A model generated the notes under the pieces. That model searched no databases and was not told the origin of the DNA. It saw only the letters and a list, made by a program, of their open reading frames with translations. The position numbers were made by a program, and so were the translations under genes. Positions 1-7,472 of a stretch of DNA of 29,109 nucleotides are shown here, piece by piece. Numbering within the stretch: position 1 is the first letter of the stretch; each line of letters starts with the position of its first letter. Source of the stretch: Synergistales bacterium (GTDB lineage: Bacteria > Synergistota > Synergistia > Synergistales > Synergistaceae); contig BOCB01000016.1 in assembly GCA_026002695.1 (NCBI GenBank), forward strand, positions 1 through 29,109, written 5' to 3'.

Positions 1-734
1 ACGCTCTGTGGGATAAATACAGGCAGACCGGAGATCGTGGCGCGAAGGATGAAATAATCAAGCGCTTCCTTCCTCTCGTCCGATATGTTGCGTCTCGATT
101 GGCCGTCAAATTCCCTGTTGGTTTGGATTTTGAGGATATATTGAGCTTTGGTGTGCTGGGATTGTTGGACGCGTTTGACAGGTTCGAGCCAAATCGCGGT
201 TTTACCTTTCAGACCTTTGCTGTGCCTCGCATCAGGGGTGCCGTCTTGGACGAGCTCAGGAAGTTCGATTGGATATCGCGCAGCGGCCGAGAGAAGCTGC
301 AAAAATTTGAGCGCACGTTGGAAACCATGACGAAGTCGCGTGACACCACAGACGACGCATCGCTGATGAAAGCCATGAACATGGACGAGAGGTCGTACAG
401 GGAACTCTTGGATATAGCGAGCCGATCGTATGTGGTTTCACTCGACGATGTTATGGCCATAGGTGACGGAGGCGACGTTCAGCGCGAGGATTTTGTGGAA
501 GACGAAGCACCAAGCGCCCTCGACATTATAGAGCAGGAAGAAGAGGCGCAGCAGGTAGCGACTGCCTTAGGCAGACTCCCTGAAAGGGAGAAACTTCTCC
601 TCTCGCTTTATTACTATGAAAATCTGACTCTAAAAGAGATAGGGAAGGTCATGGGGGTAAGTGAATCACGCGTCTCGCAGCTTCACGGGCGTGCTCTGTC
701 GTTGTTGAAGGCGGAGCTCAAGGTGTTGTTATGA
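1..734 (+). CDS. fliA: FliA/WhiG-type RNA polymerase sigma factor (5' end outside window)
   Basis: The reading frame is open from the first bases (in-frame residues ALWDKYRQTG...) through to the stop at 732-734, so the true start lies upstream of the window. Sigma-28 family factors direct transcription of flagellar and chemotaxis genes. Visible family features are the region 2 core (LPLVRYVASRLA, then EDILSFGVLGLLDAFDRF), the FliA-like PRIRGAVLDELR segment, and a C-terminal region 4 helix-turn-helix (LTLKEIGKVMGVSESRVSQ, about bases 630-690). The start at 99 suggested by a TTG codon would cut off conserved region 2 residues, so I reject it. It is followed after 34 bases by a FapA family gene, fitting a motility operon. 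WhiG-like is an equally valid name. Confidence 0.93.
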   Translation, partial: ALWDKYRQTGDRGAKDEIIKRFLPLVRYVASRLAVKFPVGLDFEDILSFGVLGLLDAFDRFEPNRGFTFQTFAVPRIRGAVLDELRKFDWISRSGREKLQKFERTLETMTKSRDTTDDASLMKAMNMDERSYRELLDIASRSYVVSLDDVMAIGDGGDVQREDFVEDEAPSALDIIEQEEEAQQVATALGRLPEREKLLLSLYYYENLTLKEIGKVMGVSESRVSQLHGRALSLLKAELKVLL

Positions 735-768
735 CGTTTATGATGCGGGAAAAAAGGAGTGTTGGACG

Positions 769-2349
769 ATGAACCAACAGGACTTTAATATAGAGTTGAG
801 AGAGGATGGGGTGTTTCTCACTGTCGCACCTGACGGAGGCGTCTCCGCTGCCAGCGTTGTATCCGCTGTAAAAAGAAGAGGGCTGAAGAAGTTCGACAAT
901 GGCGCGATACTCAAGGCCATAGAGGAAAAGAGCGGATTGCCGGTACGTATAAGCGACCCCGTGGAGGTAGGGCCAACCGAGGCCAGTTTTCGCATAAAGA
1001 TATCTGACGACGGACTCAGCTGCGATATGTGGTACATACCGGAGACAGGCGGAGCTCTTCATCCGACTATTGAGCAGGTCAAGGGCGAGATGAACTCGCA
1101 CGGAGTGGTCTTCGGGCATGACGAGGAAGCTATAAAGAAAATGCTCGGCGGGCCGATTGTCAAACAATGGGTAGTAACCGCAAAGGGAATACCTCCGGTC
1201 AACGGGAAAGACGCCAAAGTAGATTACAAAGTTGACCTTGATGTATTCAAGCCCAAGGCGGTAGGCGAAAATGTCAATATGAAGGAACTTGGGGCAGTAA
1301 TAAACGTCGTTAAAGATCAGCTCATAGCCGAAAAGATACCGGCCATCAAGGGCACTGAGGGCATGACGGTGCTTGGTAAAAAAATAAATATTTACGTCGG
1401 CAAGGATATAACGCTCCCGGCCGGAAAAGGCGTTACCCTCTCCGAGGACAAGATGAAGATGTTCGCGGATTGCGACGGCAATTTGCAGGTAAAGGACAAG
1501 AAGCTCTCCGTCAATCCGACGTTTGAGGTGAAGGGCGACGTGGACTATGGGGTCGGGAATATAGATTTTGTCGGACCGGTTACGGTCAAAGGGGCTGTGC
1601 GCGAGGGCTTCGAGGTGAAGAGCGGCGCTGAACTCGTAATAGATGACGTAGTCGAGGGCGCGACGTTGTATTCAGTCGGTAATACAACCATAAAGAAAGG
1701 AGTCAGGGGTACGGGAAAGGCCAAAATATCGGCCAAGGGCGATATAAATATCGGATATATCGACCAGGCATTCATAAGGTCAGAGGGCAGTGTGCTGGTT
1801 ACTGACGTTATATTGCACAGCGATGTTGGCGCCAAAGTCGACGTTAAAGTTACAGGCGACAAGAAGGGGCAAATCGTCGGCGGCAGGATAATGGCCGGCA
1901 ACGAGGTGCTCTGTACGACGTTGGGCGGCGAAATGGAGACAAAGACCGAGGTCATGGTCGGAGAACTGCCTGAAGTTTTGGAGGAGAGGAAGCAGACGCA
2001 GGAGCGCCTGAAGGATTTGGAGACGCAGCTGGAGAAGTTGGAGGCAAACCTCTCGTTCCTGAAGGCTCTCCAACAGAAAAATCAGCTTACTCCCGACAAA
2101 CAGGAGCTGCTGGCAAAGTTGAGCAAGGCGAAATTTCAGTACAAAGCCATGCACAATGAGGCAACATCCCGCCTTAAAACACTCGAAGGCGAGCTGAATA
2201 AACAGGATGGCTGTGTGAGAGTGCGCAATACTTGCTATCCGGGAGTTATAATAACTATCAAGGGAGTGCGCTACTTGGTGAGGGAGAAACTGCGCTTTGC
2301 CAAGTTCGTATATGAGGCGGGAGAAATAAGGATAAAGGCGTTCGATTAG
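769..2349 (+). CDS. FapA family protein (DUF342, flagellar assembly protein A)
   Basis: 526 residues. The ATG is preceded by AAAGGAG at suitable spacing (around 753-759). The protein has an N-terminal DUF342-type region, a long central stretch of short Gly- and Val-rich beta repeats (about residues 170-390: GDVDYGVGNIDFVGPVTVKG, GDINIGYIDQAF and similar) typical of the FapA beta-helix, and a charged C-terminal coiled coil (about residues 400-480, EERKQTQERLKDLETQLEKL). FapA-like proteins are cytoplasmic and often sit beside flagellar sigma factors; one studied member affects chemoreceptor and flagellar protein localisation. The exact role is not known here. Immediate linkage to the sigma factor supports a motility-related operon. 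Confidence 0.88.
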   Translation: MNQQDFNIELREDGVFLTVAPDGGVSAASVVSAVKRRGLKKFDNGAILKAIEEKSGLPVRISDPVEVGPTEASFRIKISDDGLSCDMWYIPETGGALHPTIEQVKGEMNSHGVVFGHDEEAIKKMLGGPIVKQWVVTAKGIPPVNGKDAKVDYKVDLDVFKPKAVGENVNMKELGAVINVVKDQLIAEKIPAIKGTEGMTVLGKKINIYVGKDITLPAGKGVTLSEDKMKMFADCDGNLQVKDKKLSVNPTFEVKGDVDYGVGNIDFVGPVTVKGAVREGFEVKSGAELVIDDVVEGATLYSVGNTTIKKGVRGTGKAKISAKGDINIGYIDQAFIRSEGSVLVTDVILHSDVGAKVDVKVTGDKKGQIVGGRIMAGNEVLCTTLGGEMETKTEVMVGELPEVLEERKQTQERLKDLETQLEKLEANLSFLKALQQKNQLTPDKQELLAKLSKAKFQYKAMHNEATSRLKTLEGELNKQDGCVRVRNTCYPGVIITIKGVRYLVREKLRFAKFVYEAGEIRIKAFD

Positions 2350-2472
2350 GAAAAGGCGTATTTATTGTCAGGAGCCTATAAGGGTAACGATAAAAACCCT
2401 GTAGGTCGATCTTTCGGGCGGAGCTGTAAGGAGTACGGCTGTGGCACTGCATTACTACATGGAGGTGGTAAT

Positions 2473-2796
2473 ATGTTGAGGCCGATAGACGCCAATATGC
2501 CGATAGTGAACTCTGAGCGTATGGCGAGTCAGATAAAGGATCCGAGTTCACACCATGTTATGGTTCTCCAGCAGGAGGACTTGAGCAAACGGATAGACCA
2601 CGAGACTCATAGCGTACAGCCGGCTGATGAGTCTGAGGGGGAAGTGAAAGTTCGCTCCCGCAAGGATGAAGAAAAACAAGAGGATGGACGCGGAAAGAAA
2701 AAACGCGGTTCATCCGCGCGCGATGGTGATGGCGAACAAGAAAAAAAGCACGCTGAGGCAAGGAATCTTTTCGGAAGTTTTACCTTTCTCGCGTGA
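2473..2796 (+). CDS. Small charged hypothetical protein
   Basis: 107 residues from an ATG at 2473 with a strong Shine-Dalgarno (GGAGGTGG, 2461-2468). The open frame reaches back to 2365, but that part has no ribosome site and unlikely composition, so I chose 2473. The N-terminal half (MLRPIDANMPIVNSERMASQ) looks folded or amphipathic. The C-terminal half is very rich in Lys, Arg, Glu and Asp with little hydrophobic content, suggesting disorder. Short proteins of this style follow fapA-like genes in related bacteria to my recollection, but I recognise no domain. Its place in the sigma/FapA operon is the only hint to function. Confidence 0.7.
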   Translation: MLRPIDANMPIVNSERMASQIKDPSSHHVMVLQQEDLSKRIDHETHSVQPADESEGEVKVRSRKDEEKQEDGRGKKKRGSSARDGDGEQEKKHAEARNLFGSFTFLA

Positions 2797-2816
2797 TATT
2801 TGAACGTTCAGCAAGA

Positions 2817-2870
2817 TAGGGAGCGCTGATTAAATCGCTCAAACGGAATTTAACCGTTTAAGGGCGCGGA
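2817..2870 (+). other. Tandem short hairpins in intergenic space
   Basis: Two small inverted repeats lie between the charged hypothetical gene and the next gene: GAGCG/CGCTC around 2821-2840 and AAACGG/CCGTTT around 2840-2860. Neither is followed by a T run, so they are not clear terminators. They may stabilise or process the transcript. Low certainty. Confidence 0.3.
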
Positions 2871-2956
2871 GCCGTTCAGGGTTTTAGCGTTACCCTTTAG
2901 GCTCCCGGCAATAAATCAGTCTTCTTACATAGATAATAAGCCGGAGATGATAGCGA

Positions 2957-3502
2957 TTGGCGGAGAAAAAGTTTCTTCTTGGGTATCTGATTGTCGAGAC
3001 GAAGGATAATTATTTCAGAGGAGCGGCGCTTGTCGTAGACCAGCGAGGTATTCCGGTTGATTTCAGATATACGGAGCCCGTGAGGCCGACTAAGTTGGAG
3101 CGCATACTTTACGGCGGCGCGCTTGATATATACCTCCGCGAGGAGGTCATACTCGACAATTTGCTCGGTGCCGTGGAGACTAAGCCGTCCATCTGGTTGG
3201 TCGATAACGAGGACTTGATAGATCCGGTTCAAAAAATATCCAAGACAATGACGCTGGCTATAGAGTCCACATCGCACGCCCCGCTTGATCACAGCGGAAC
3301 GTGCGAGCCGTCCGCAGAAGAAGGCGGTTTTTTGTTTCAAGCCGACAATATAAGCGCGCCGCTTCACCTTATAGTTTCCGGCGACGGAGCGGCGAAGATA
3401 CAGCAGACGACTGATATGCTCACCGCCGCCGCCGCTGATATGGAAATTATGGAGCCGTTCGGGCGTATATCAAGAGCGTTCGAGGCGGTGTTGGATGCGT
3501 AA
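2957..3502 (+). CDS. Conserved-looking hypothetical protein, TTG start
   Basis: 181 residues. An in-frame stop lies at 2951-2953 and the next ATG is about 97 codons in, so TTG at 2957 is the only sensible start. GGAG sits about ten bases upstream (2943-2946). The protein is soluble, with no signal peptide or membrane helix, and has mixed alpha/beta composition (LLGYLIVETKDNYFRGAALV, WLVDNEDLIDPVQ). I do not recognise the family. It is followed with an eight-base overlap by the next gene, so the two are probably translationally coupled. Confidence 0.7.
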   Translation: MAEKKFLLGYLIVETKDNYFRGAALVVDQRGIPVDFRYTEPVRPTKLERILYGGALDIYLREEVILDNLLGAVETKPSIWLVDNEDLIDPVQKISKTMTLAIESTSHAPLDHSGTCEPSAEEGGFLFQADNISAPLHLIVSGDGAAKIQQTTDMLTAAAADMEIMEPFGRISRAFEAVLDA

Positions 3503-4142
3503 ACAGAGTTCTCATATGGCATCCGCTGTTTTATCCGAGATAAAGAGAAAGCTCTCGCGATTGTTTTTGGGGCGCATTGTGGTGCGCGAGCTGCGAGACT
3601 CCGCTCGGGAGCCCATTAAAATAAGGACATATTTCCGCAAGCCGGAGATCAAGCAGTTGCGGACGAGGTCGAGGGTTGGAGCGGCGCTCTTTATGGAATG
3701 GAAGAACGCGAAAGCAAAGAGCGCGGGGCCAATTTTGAGCGATTCATTTCTTAGAAATTTCAAGGTACGGTCGGCGAATTTGACAGTCCCAAATACGTTG
3801 GGGGTTAAATCCTGCAAACTTAATATCAAGGCACGGGCAGCGCATAAGAGCGCGCTGAAGAGGATAGGGCGCGCGGCTATATCGCGCAGGAACAGGATGA
3901 ATTTCCTTAAAACCATCCCCAAGTTCGAACGTTCCACGTTGCTTGCCCTCTACTCCCCGCTCTTCAGGGATCGGGTTGAGAAGAGCAAGCTGGACAAGGC
4001 GAGCGGGAATCTATTTTTCTGGTATGATAACAATCATGATCGAATAAAATTTGGCGACAGATTTCATCTGTTGCTGCTGCGCGTCTTCGACGGCAAGGAG
4101 CCTCTTAGGTGGGTTTGGCTTCCCGCCGAGAAAAAGCTGTGA
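3495..4142 (+). CDS. Basic hypothetical protein
   Basis: 215 residues. The ATG at 3495 overlaps the stop of the preceding gene (stop at 3500-3502), and GAGGCGG about eight bases upstream can serve as ribosome site. The protein is strongly basic (many Lys and Arg spread along the chain) and has no evident signal peptide or transmembrane segment. The C-terminal part ends in LRWVWLPAEKKL. No domain is recognised. Support comes from the uninterrupted frame filling the whole gap between neighbours and the overlap start. An overlapping - strand frame at 3512-3937 is shorter and has no ribosome site, so it is less likely. Confidence 0.55.
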   Translation: MRKQSSHMASAVLSEIKRKLSRLFLGRIVVRELRDSAREPIKIRTYFRKPEIKQLRTRSRVGAALFMEWKNAKAKSAGPILSDSFLRNFKVRSANLTVPNTLGVKSCKLNIKARAAHKSALKRIGRAAISRRNRMNFLKTIPKFERSTLLALYSPLFRDRVEKSKLDKASGNLFFWYDNNHDRIKFGDRFHLLLLRVFDGKEPLRWVWLPAEKKL

Positions 4143-4199
4143 CGCCGGGAGTTTTTTATAAATATATTCAATAATATTAACTGGAGGTATGATTCATCT

Positions 4200-4610
4200 A
4201 TGGGAGAGGGAAAACAGGCTGTTCCCTGCGCGGTGGGCGAGGTCGTCAAGGGAGTCGTGGAGCATATCGCTCCATACGGCGCTTTTGTGCGGCTCGAAAA
4301 CGGACAGAAAGCGATGATACATATATCAGAGCTGTCATACGACTTCGTAAAGAAGGTCGAGGACGTGCTCACGATGTCTCAGGAGGTAACGGCCAAGGTA
4401 ATCAAGATAGATGACAAGGGGCGAATAGACCTCTCGCTGAAAGCGTTAACTCCCCGAGAATCTAAACCGGTCATGCGCCGCGAGCGCGAGGAGGACTTCG
4501 AGAAAAAACTGACCTCCTTCATGAAGCGCAGTGATGAAAAAATAGCCGACTTGAACAGCAAGGAGAAGGATGCGAGAGGCGGTAATAAAAAACGCCAACC
4601 TAAGAAATGA
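4200..4610 (+). CDS. S1-domain RNA-binding protein
   Basis: 136 residues with one S1 (OB-fold) domain at about residues 8-82. It has the family pattern VVKGVVEHIAPYGAFVRL, then GMIHISE-like (KAMIHISELS), and VTAKVIKIDDKGRIDLSLKA. The C-terminal 50 residues are highly charged and probably disordered. Small single-S1 proteins of this type (YugI/general stress protein 13-like) bind RNA or ribosomes in the cytoplasm. GGAGGT at 4183-4188 precedes the ATG by 11 bases. A competing ATG at 4189 is out of frame. The 3' end overlaps the start of the DUF501 gene. Confidence 0.85.
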   Translation: MGEGKQAVPCAVGEVVKGVVEHIAPYGAFVRLENGQKAMIHISELSYDFVKKVEDVLTMSQEVTAKVIKIDDKGRIDLSLKALTPRESKPVMRREREEDFEKKLTSFMKRSDEKIADLNSKEKDARGGNKKRQPKK

Positions 4611-5190
4611 TCCGGCGCCGCGCTGCAATCGCAGCGGTACGGCTTTAGGCGTCCTCGTTGATTGGGAGCGTTTTACACCGCCGGACGCAAAGCTCATAGC
4701 GAGCCGCACCGGCAAATTCGAGCCATCGATAGTGAGAGGAGTCATTCGCTGTTCTCGCGGATTTCCTCAGGTTTTGCTCTGTGACGCGCTTATACATATG
4801 CGTCCATTTCCGACGTCGTTTTGGCTCGCCTGTCCGTATCTCACGCGAATGGCGGGTCGGTTGGAGTCGAGGAGCGGCGTTTCGGAGATGGAGGGTCTCT
4901 TGCCGGATAGAGGCGGCGCGTGGCTGAACTATCACATGCTGCACAGCCTGTTGCGCCTGTGTCTTTTAGGCCGTAAAAGAGCTGGTTATCTCAAGCGATA
5001 CAGGCCGGGTATATTACGCACGCTGGCTAACGGCGGCGCAGGGGGCATATCTTATACTGCGGACTCGTTTTTCGTGAAGTGCCTTCATCTTCAAATAGCG
5101 TCGTATATCGCTCTTGGGTATCATCCGGTATCGGACTGGCTTGATGAGAAGATAGGCCGGTTTGAATGCGGGGAGAATGAGTGCGAATAG
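4570..5190 (+). CDS. DUF501 family protein
   Basis: 206 residues. The ATG at 4570 overlaps the 3' end of the S1 gene, with AAGGAGAAGG just upstream. The central block RPFPTSFWLACPYLTRMAGR followed by LESRSGVSEME is the hallmark of DUF501, a family of unknown function common in Firmicutes, Actinobacteria and Synergistota and often near exopolyphosphatase or enolase genes. The first 45 residues diverge from the usual pattern, so the true start could be slightly downstream. The region after residue 115 (HMLHSLLRLCLLGRKRAGYL) extends past the usual short domain. Presumably cytoplasmic. Confidence 0.75.
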   Translation: MREAVIKNANLRNDPAPRCNRSGTALGVLVDWERFTPPDAKLIASRTGKFEPSIVRGVIRCSRGFPQVLLCDALIHMRPFPTSFWLACPYLTRMAGRLESRSGVSEMEGLLPDRGGAWLNYHMLHSLLRLCLLGRKRAGYLKRYRPGILRTLANGGAGGISYTADSFFVKCLHLQIASYIALGYHPVSDWLDEKIGRFECGENECE

Positions 5191-5221
5191 TTTTTTCTTA
5201 AAACATGGGGGTGTTTTGTGT

Positions 5222-6088
5222 ATGAGAGACATTTTCTTTCTTGCGCTGTTTATAGTTTTGTCTGCCGTTCTTTTGCGGCAGGGTGAATGTTTCGCCGCTG
5301 AGGATACGGATGTTTTCAGGACGAAGGTCGGGGAGCTTGATGTATTTGTCCTGTCGGAGGTGAACGCGGAGGGTGATAAATCCATCTTGCTCGGAGCGTC
5401 GGAAGGGGACTTAAAGAAGTTCATCCCGACCGGCAAGTTTCCGAACGCTGTCAACGCTTTCGCCGTCAGGATCGGCGGCGCTGTAACCTTGATAGACACA
5501 GGCTACGGACAAAAATTGTTTGCGAACATCGTCAAGATCGGAGCGTCTCCTGAGGAGGTGACGGCGATTTTGATAACTCATTCGCACCGCGACCATATCG
5601 GCGGCCTCTTGAAGGGCGGGGGGGCGGCATTTCCAAATGCGGCGGTTTATGTGCCCAAGAAGGAGTTCGATTACTCGTCCGATTTGCGGAAGGTTCTGCA
5701 AGCCTATGACGGCAGGGTAAAGCTATTTGACCCCGGCACGCTCGCTTCTCCCGGAGATGAAATCGTGAGCGGCGTCAGAGCGATAGCCGCCTATGGGCAT
5801 ACGCCCGGGCATACGGCGTATATGGTCGAGTCCGGCGGCAAAAAACTGCTGATATGGGGCGACCTCACTCACTCTATGGCCATTCAGATGCCGCGTCCGG
5901 GTATCAGCGTAACCTATGACACCGATCCTAACAAGGCAGCCGCAATACGCAAGGACATACTCGAGTACGCCATGGATGAAAAAATACCTGTCGGCGGTAT
6001 GCACATAGCGTATCCCGCTGTCGGGAAAATAGAGCGCGACACGGAGAACGCCGGAGGTTATAAGTTCACCTCTCAGGCGGCTAAGTAA
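5222..6088 (+). CDS. Exported metallo-beta-lactamase-fold hydrolase
   Basis: 288 residues from ATG 5222. The N-terminus (MRDIFFLALFIVLSAVLL then a short polar region ending CFAAED) is a Sec signal peptide with a likely cleavage after AxA-like FAA, so the enzyme is periplasmic. The catalytic metal motif HSHRDH lies near residues 119-125. The second metal-ligand region reads YGHTPGHTAYMV, followed by IWGDLTHS with the bridging Asp. The substrate is not predictable; relatives include lactonases and other hydrolases. The upstream open frame to 5162 overlaps DUF501 and lacks a signal-like start, so 5222 is preferred. The ribosome site is weak (GGGGG). It precedes folP by a few bases. Confidence 0.85.
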   Translation: MRDIFFLALFIVLSAVLLRQGECFAAEDTDVFRTKVGELDVFVLSEVNAEGDKSILLGASEGDLKKFIPTGKFPNAVNAFAVRIGGAVTLIDTGYGQKLFANIVKIGASPEEVTAILITHSHRDHIGGLLKGGGAAFPNAAVYVPKKEFDYSSDLRKVLQAYDGRVKLFDPGTLASPGDEIVSGVRAIAAYGHTPGHTAYMVESGGKKLLIWGDLTHSMAIQMPRPGISVTYDTDPNKAAAIRKDILEYAMDEKIPVGGMHIAYPAVGKIERDTENAGGYKFTSQAAK

Positions 6089-6094
6089 TTTACA

Positions 6095-6991
6095 TTGACG
6101 GACATAACCTTATTTGGGGGGCGCAAGCTCTCGTTTGCCTCCGATAAGCCGCTCGTCATGGGAATTCTGAACATGACGAGTGATTCTTTTTACGCGCCGA
6201 GCAGGATCAAGAGCGCGAGTGACGCTGCGTCAAAAGCTTCGGCTATGGCGCGCGAAGGGGCGGATATAATAGACATAGGCGCTGAGTCGACACGCCCCGG
6301 ATCAATGCCGGTGGGGGAGGACGACGAGATAGCGGCGCTTACACCGGTAGTGGAGGCCGTGCGCCGCGCTCTGCCGGAGATGCCCATATCGATAGACACG
6401 AGAAATCCCCGCGCCGCGCGTATGACTTTGAAAGCGGGAGCCGACATCGTGAACGACGTGTCCGGTTTGGAGCCGGAGGGCATGGCCGGGGAGATGGTTA
6501 GCCTTCTTCGAGAAAGCGGCGCGGCCTACGTCCTTACGCACACACAGGGTACGCCTGACGTCATGCAGAACGACCCGCGTTACGATGATTTTTTCGCGGA
6601 ACTGCTCGAATTTTTCGAGCGGAAACTAAAAATTTTATCGCTTGCCGGCGTCAGCAGGGAGCGCGTGATAATAGACCCGGGCGTCGGTTTTGGCAAGGCG
6701 CAGCGCGATAATTTAGAGATATTGGCTAATATCGGGGAGCTCGGGCGATTCGGTCTGCCTGTATTGATAGGCGCGTCGCGCAAGAGTTTTATAGGCCGCG
6801 TTATGGATGAAGCCGGTTTTTCCGAGATCGGAGTGCCCCCTGAGGAACGGCTCGGCGGCACTCTTGCCGTGTCAGCCATATGCGCGGCGGACGGAGCTTC
6901 GATAATCCGCGTACACGACGTGAAAGAGAACAGGCAGGCTATAGAGATCGCGAACGCTGTAAGAATTTTCAGGCATGACTCAGGCGTATAG
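6095..6991 (+). CDS. folP: Dihydropteroate synthase
   Basis: 298 residues, start TTG at 6095 (no ATG before the conserved core). The enzyme condenses 6-hydroxymethyl-dihydropterin pyrophosphate with p-aminobenzoate in folate synthesis and is the sulfonamide target. Visible motifs are MGILNMTSDSFY (pterin/PABA loop 1), DIIDIGAESTRPGS (loop 2), PISIDTRNP, DIVNDVSGL, VIIDPGVGFGK, LIGASRKSF and IIRVHDVKE, in canonical order. Its 3' end overlaps folK by 17 bases, indicating coupled expression. The TTG start and weak ribosome site suggest translation coupled to the preceding gene. Confidence 0.96.
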   Translation: MTDITLFGGRKLSFASDKPLVMGILNMTSDSFYAPSRIKSASDAASKASAMAREGADIIDIGAESTRPGSMPVGEDDEIAALTPVVEAVRRALPEMPISIDTRNPRAARMTLKAGADIVNDVSGLEPEGMAGEMVSLLRESGAAYVLTHTQGTPDVMQNDPRYDDFFAELLEFFERKLKILSLAGVSRERVIIDPGVGFGKAQRDNLEILANIGELGRFGLPVLIGASRKSFIGRVMDEAGFSEIGVPPEERLGGTLAVSAICAADGASIIRVHDVKENRQAIEIANAVRIFRHDSGV

Positions 6992-7472
6992 CGGGGCAAT
7001 TTTTTCCATAGGCTCGAACCTCGGCGACAGGTTAGGCGCGCTCAGACGCGCGTCGGGTTTATTGGGCGAGCGTGCCGGACATGTAACGGATAAGAGTTTT
7101 GTCTACGAAACGCCGCCTTGGGGCGTTACATCTCAGCCGAGATTTCTGAACGCCTGTGTTGGCGCCCGGACTTGCCTTTCTCCGAGGGAGCTCCTTTGCG
7201 AAATAAAAAATATTGAGCGCATCATGGGGCGCGCTCCGAGGGAGCGCTGGGGGCCGCGCGAAATAGACATCGACATATTGCTGTACGGGGATGCCGCCGT
7301 CGATGAGCCGGATTTGAAGATACCGCATCCGTTTATGCTTGAAAGGGCGTTCGTCCTTATACCTCTTGCCGATATTTTCCCGAACATGATATGCCCCCTG
7401 TCCCGCTCTTCTGCGGCCGAGCTTGCCGAAGGTTTGCCGCGAGACGGTATCCTCAGGATAACGGCATTATGA
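6975..7472 (+). CDS. folK: 2-amino-4-hydroxy-6-hydroxymethyldihydropteridine pyrophosphokinase
   Basis: 165 residues, the usual length for HPPK. It transfers pyrophosphate from ATP to the pterin substrate and makes the donor used by the adjacent folP product. Motifs are FSIGSNLGDR near the N-terminus, VYETPPWG, FLNAC, and the signature RERWGPREIDIDILLYG with the metal-binding Asp pair, then IPHPFMLERAFVLIPLADI. The ATG lies inside the end of folP, and the stop TGA overlaps the ATG of ygiQ (ATGA at 7469-7472), so folP-folK-ygiQ form a tight unit. Confidence 0.95.
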   Translation: MTQAYSGAIFSIGSNLGDRLGALRRASGLLGERAGHVTDKSFVYETPPWGVTSQPRFLNACVGARTCLSPRELLCEIKNIERIMGRAPRERWGPREIDIDILLYGDAAVDEPDLKIPHPFMLERAFVLIPLADIFPNMICPLSRSSAAELAEGLPRDGILRITAL

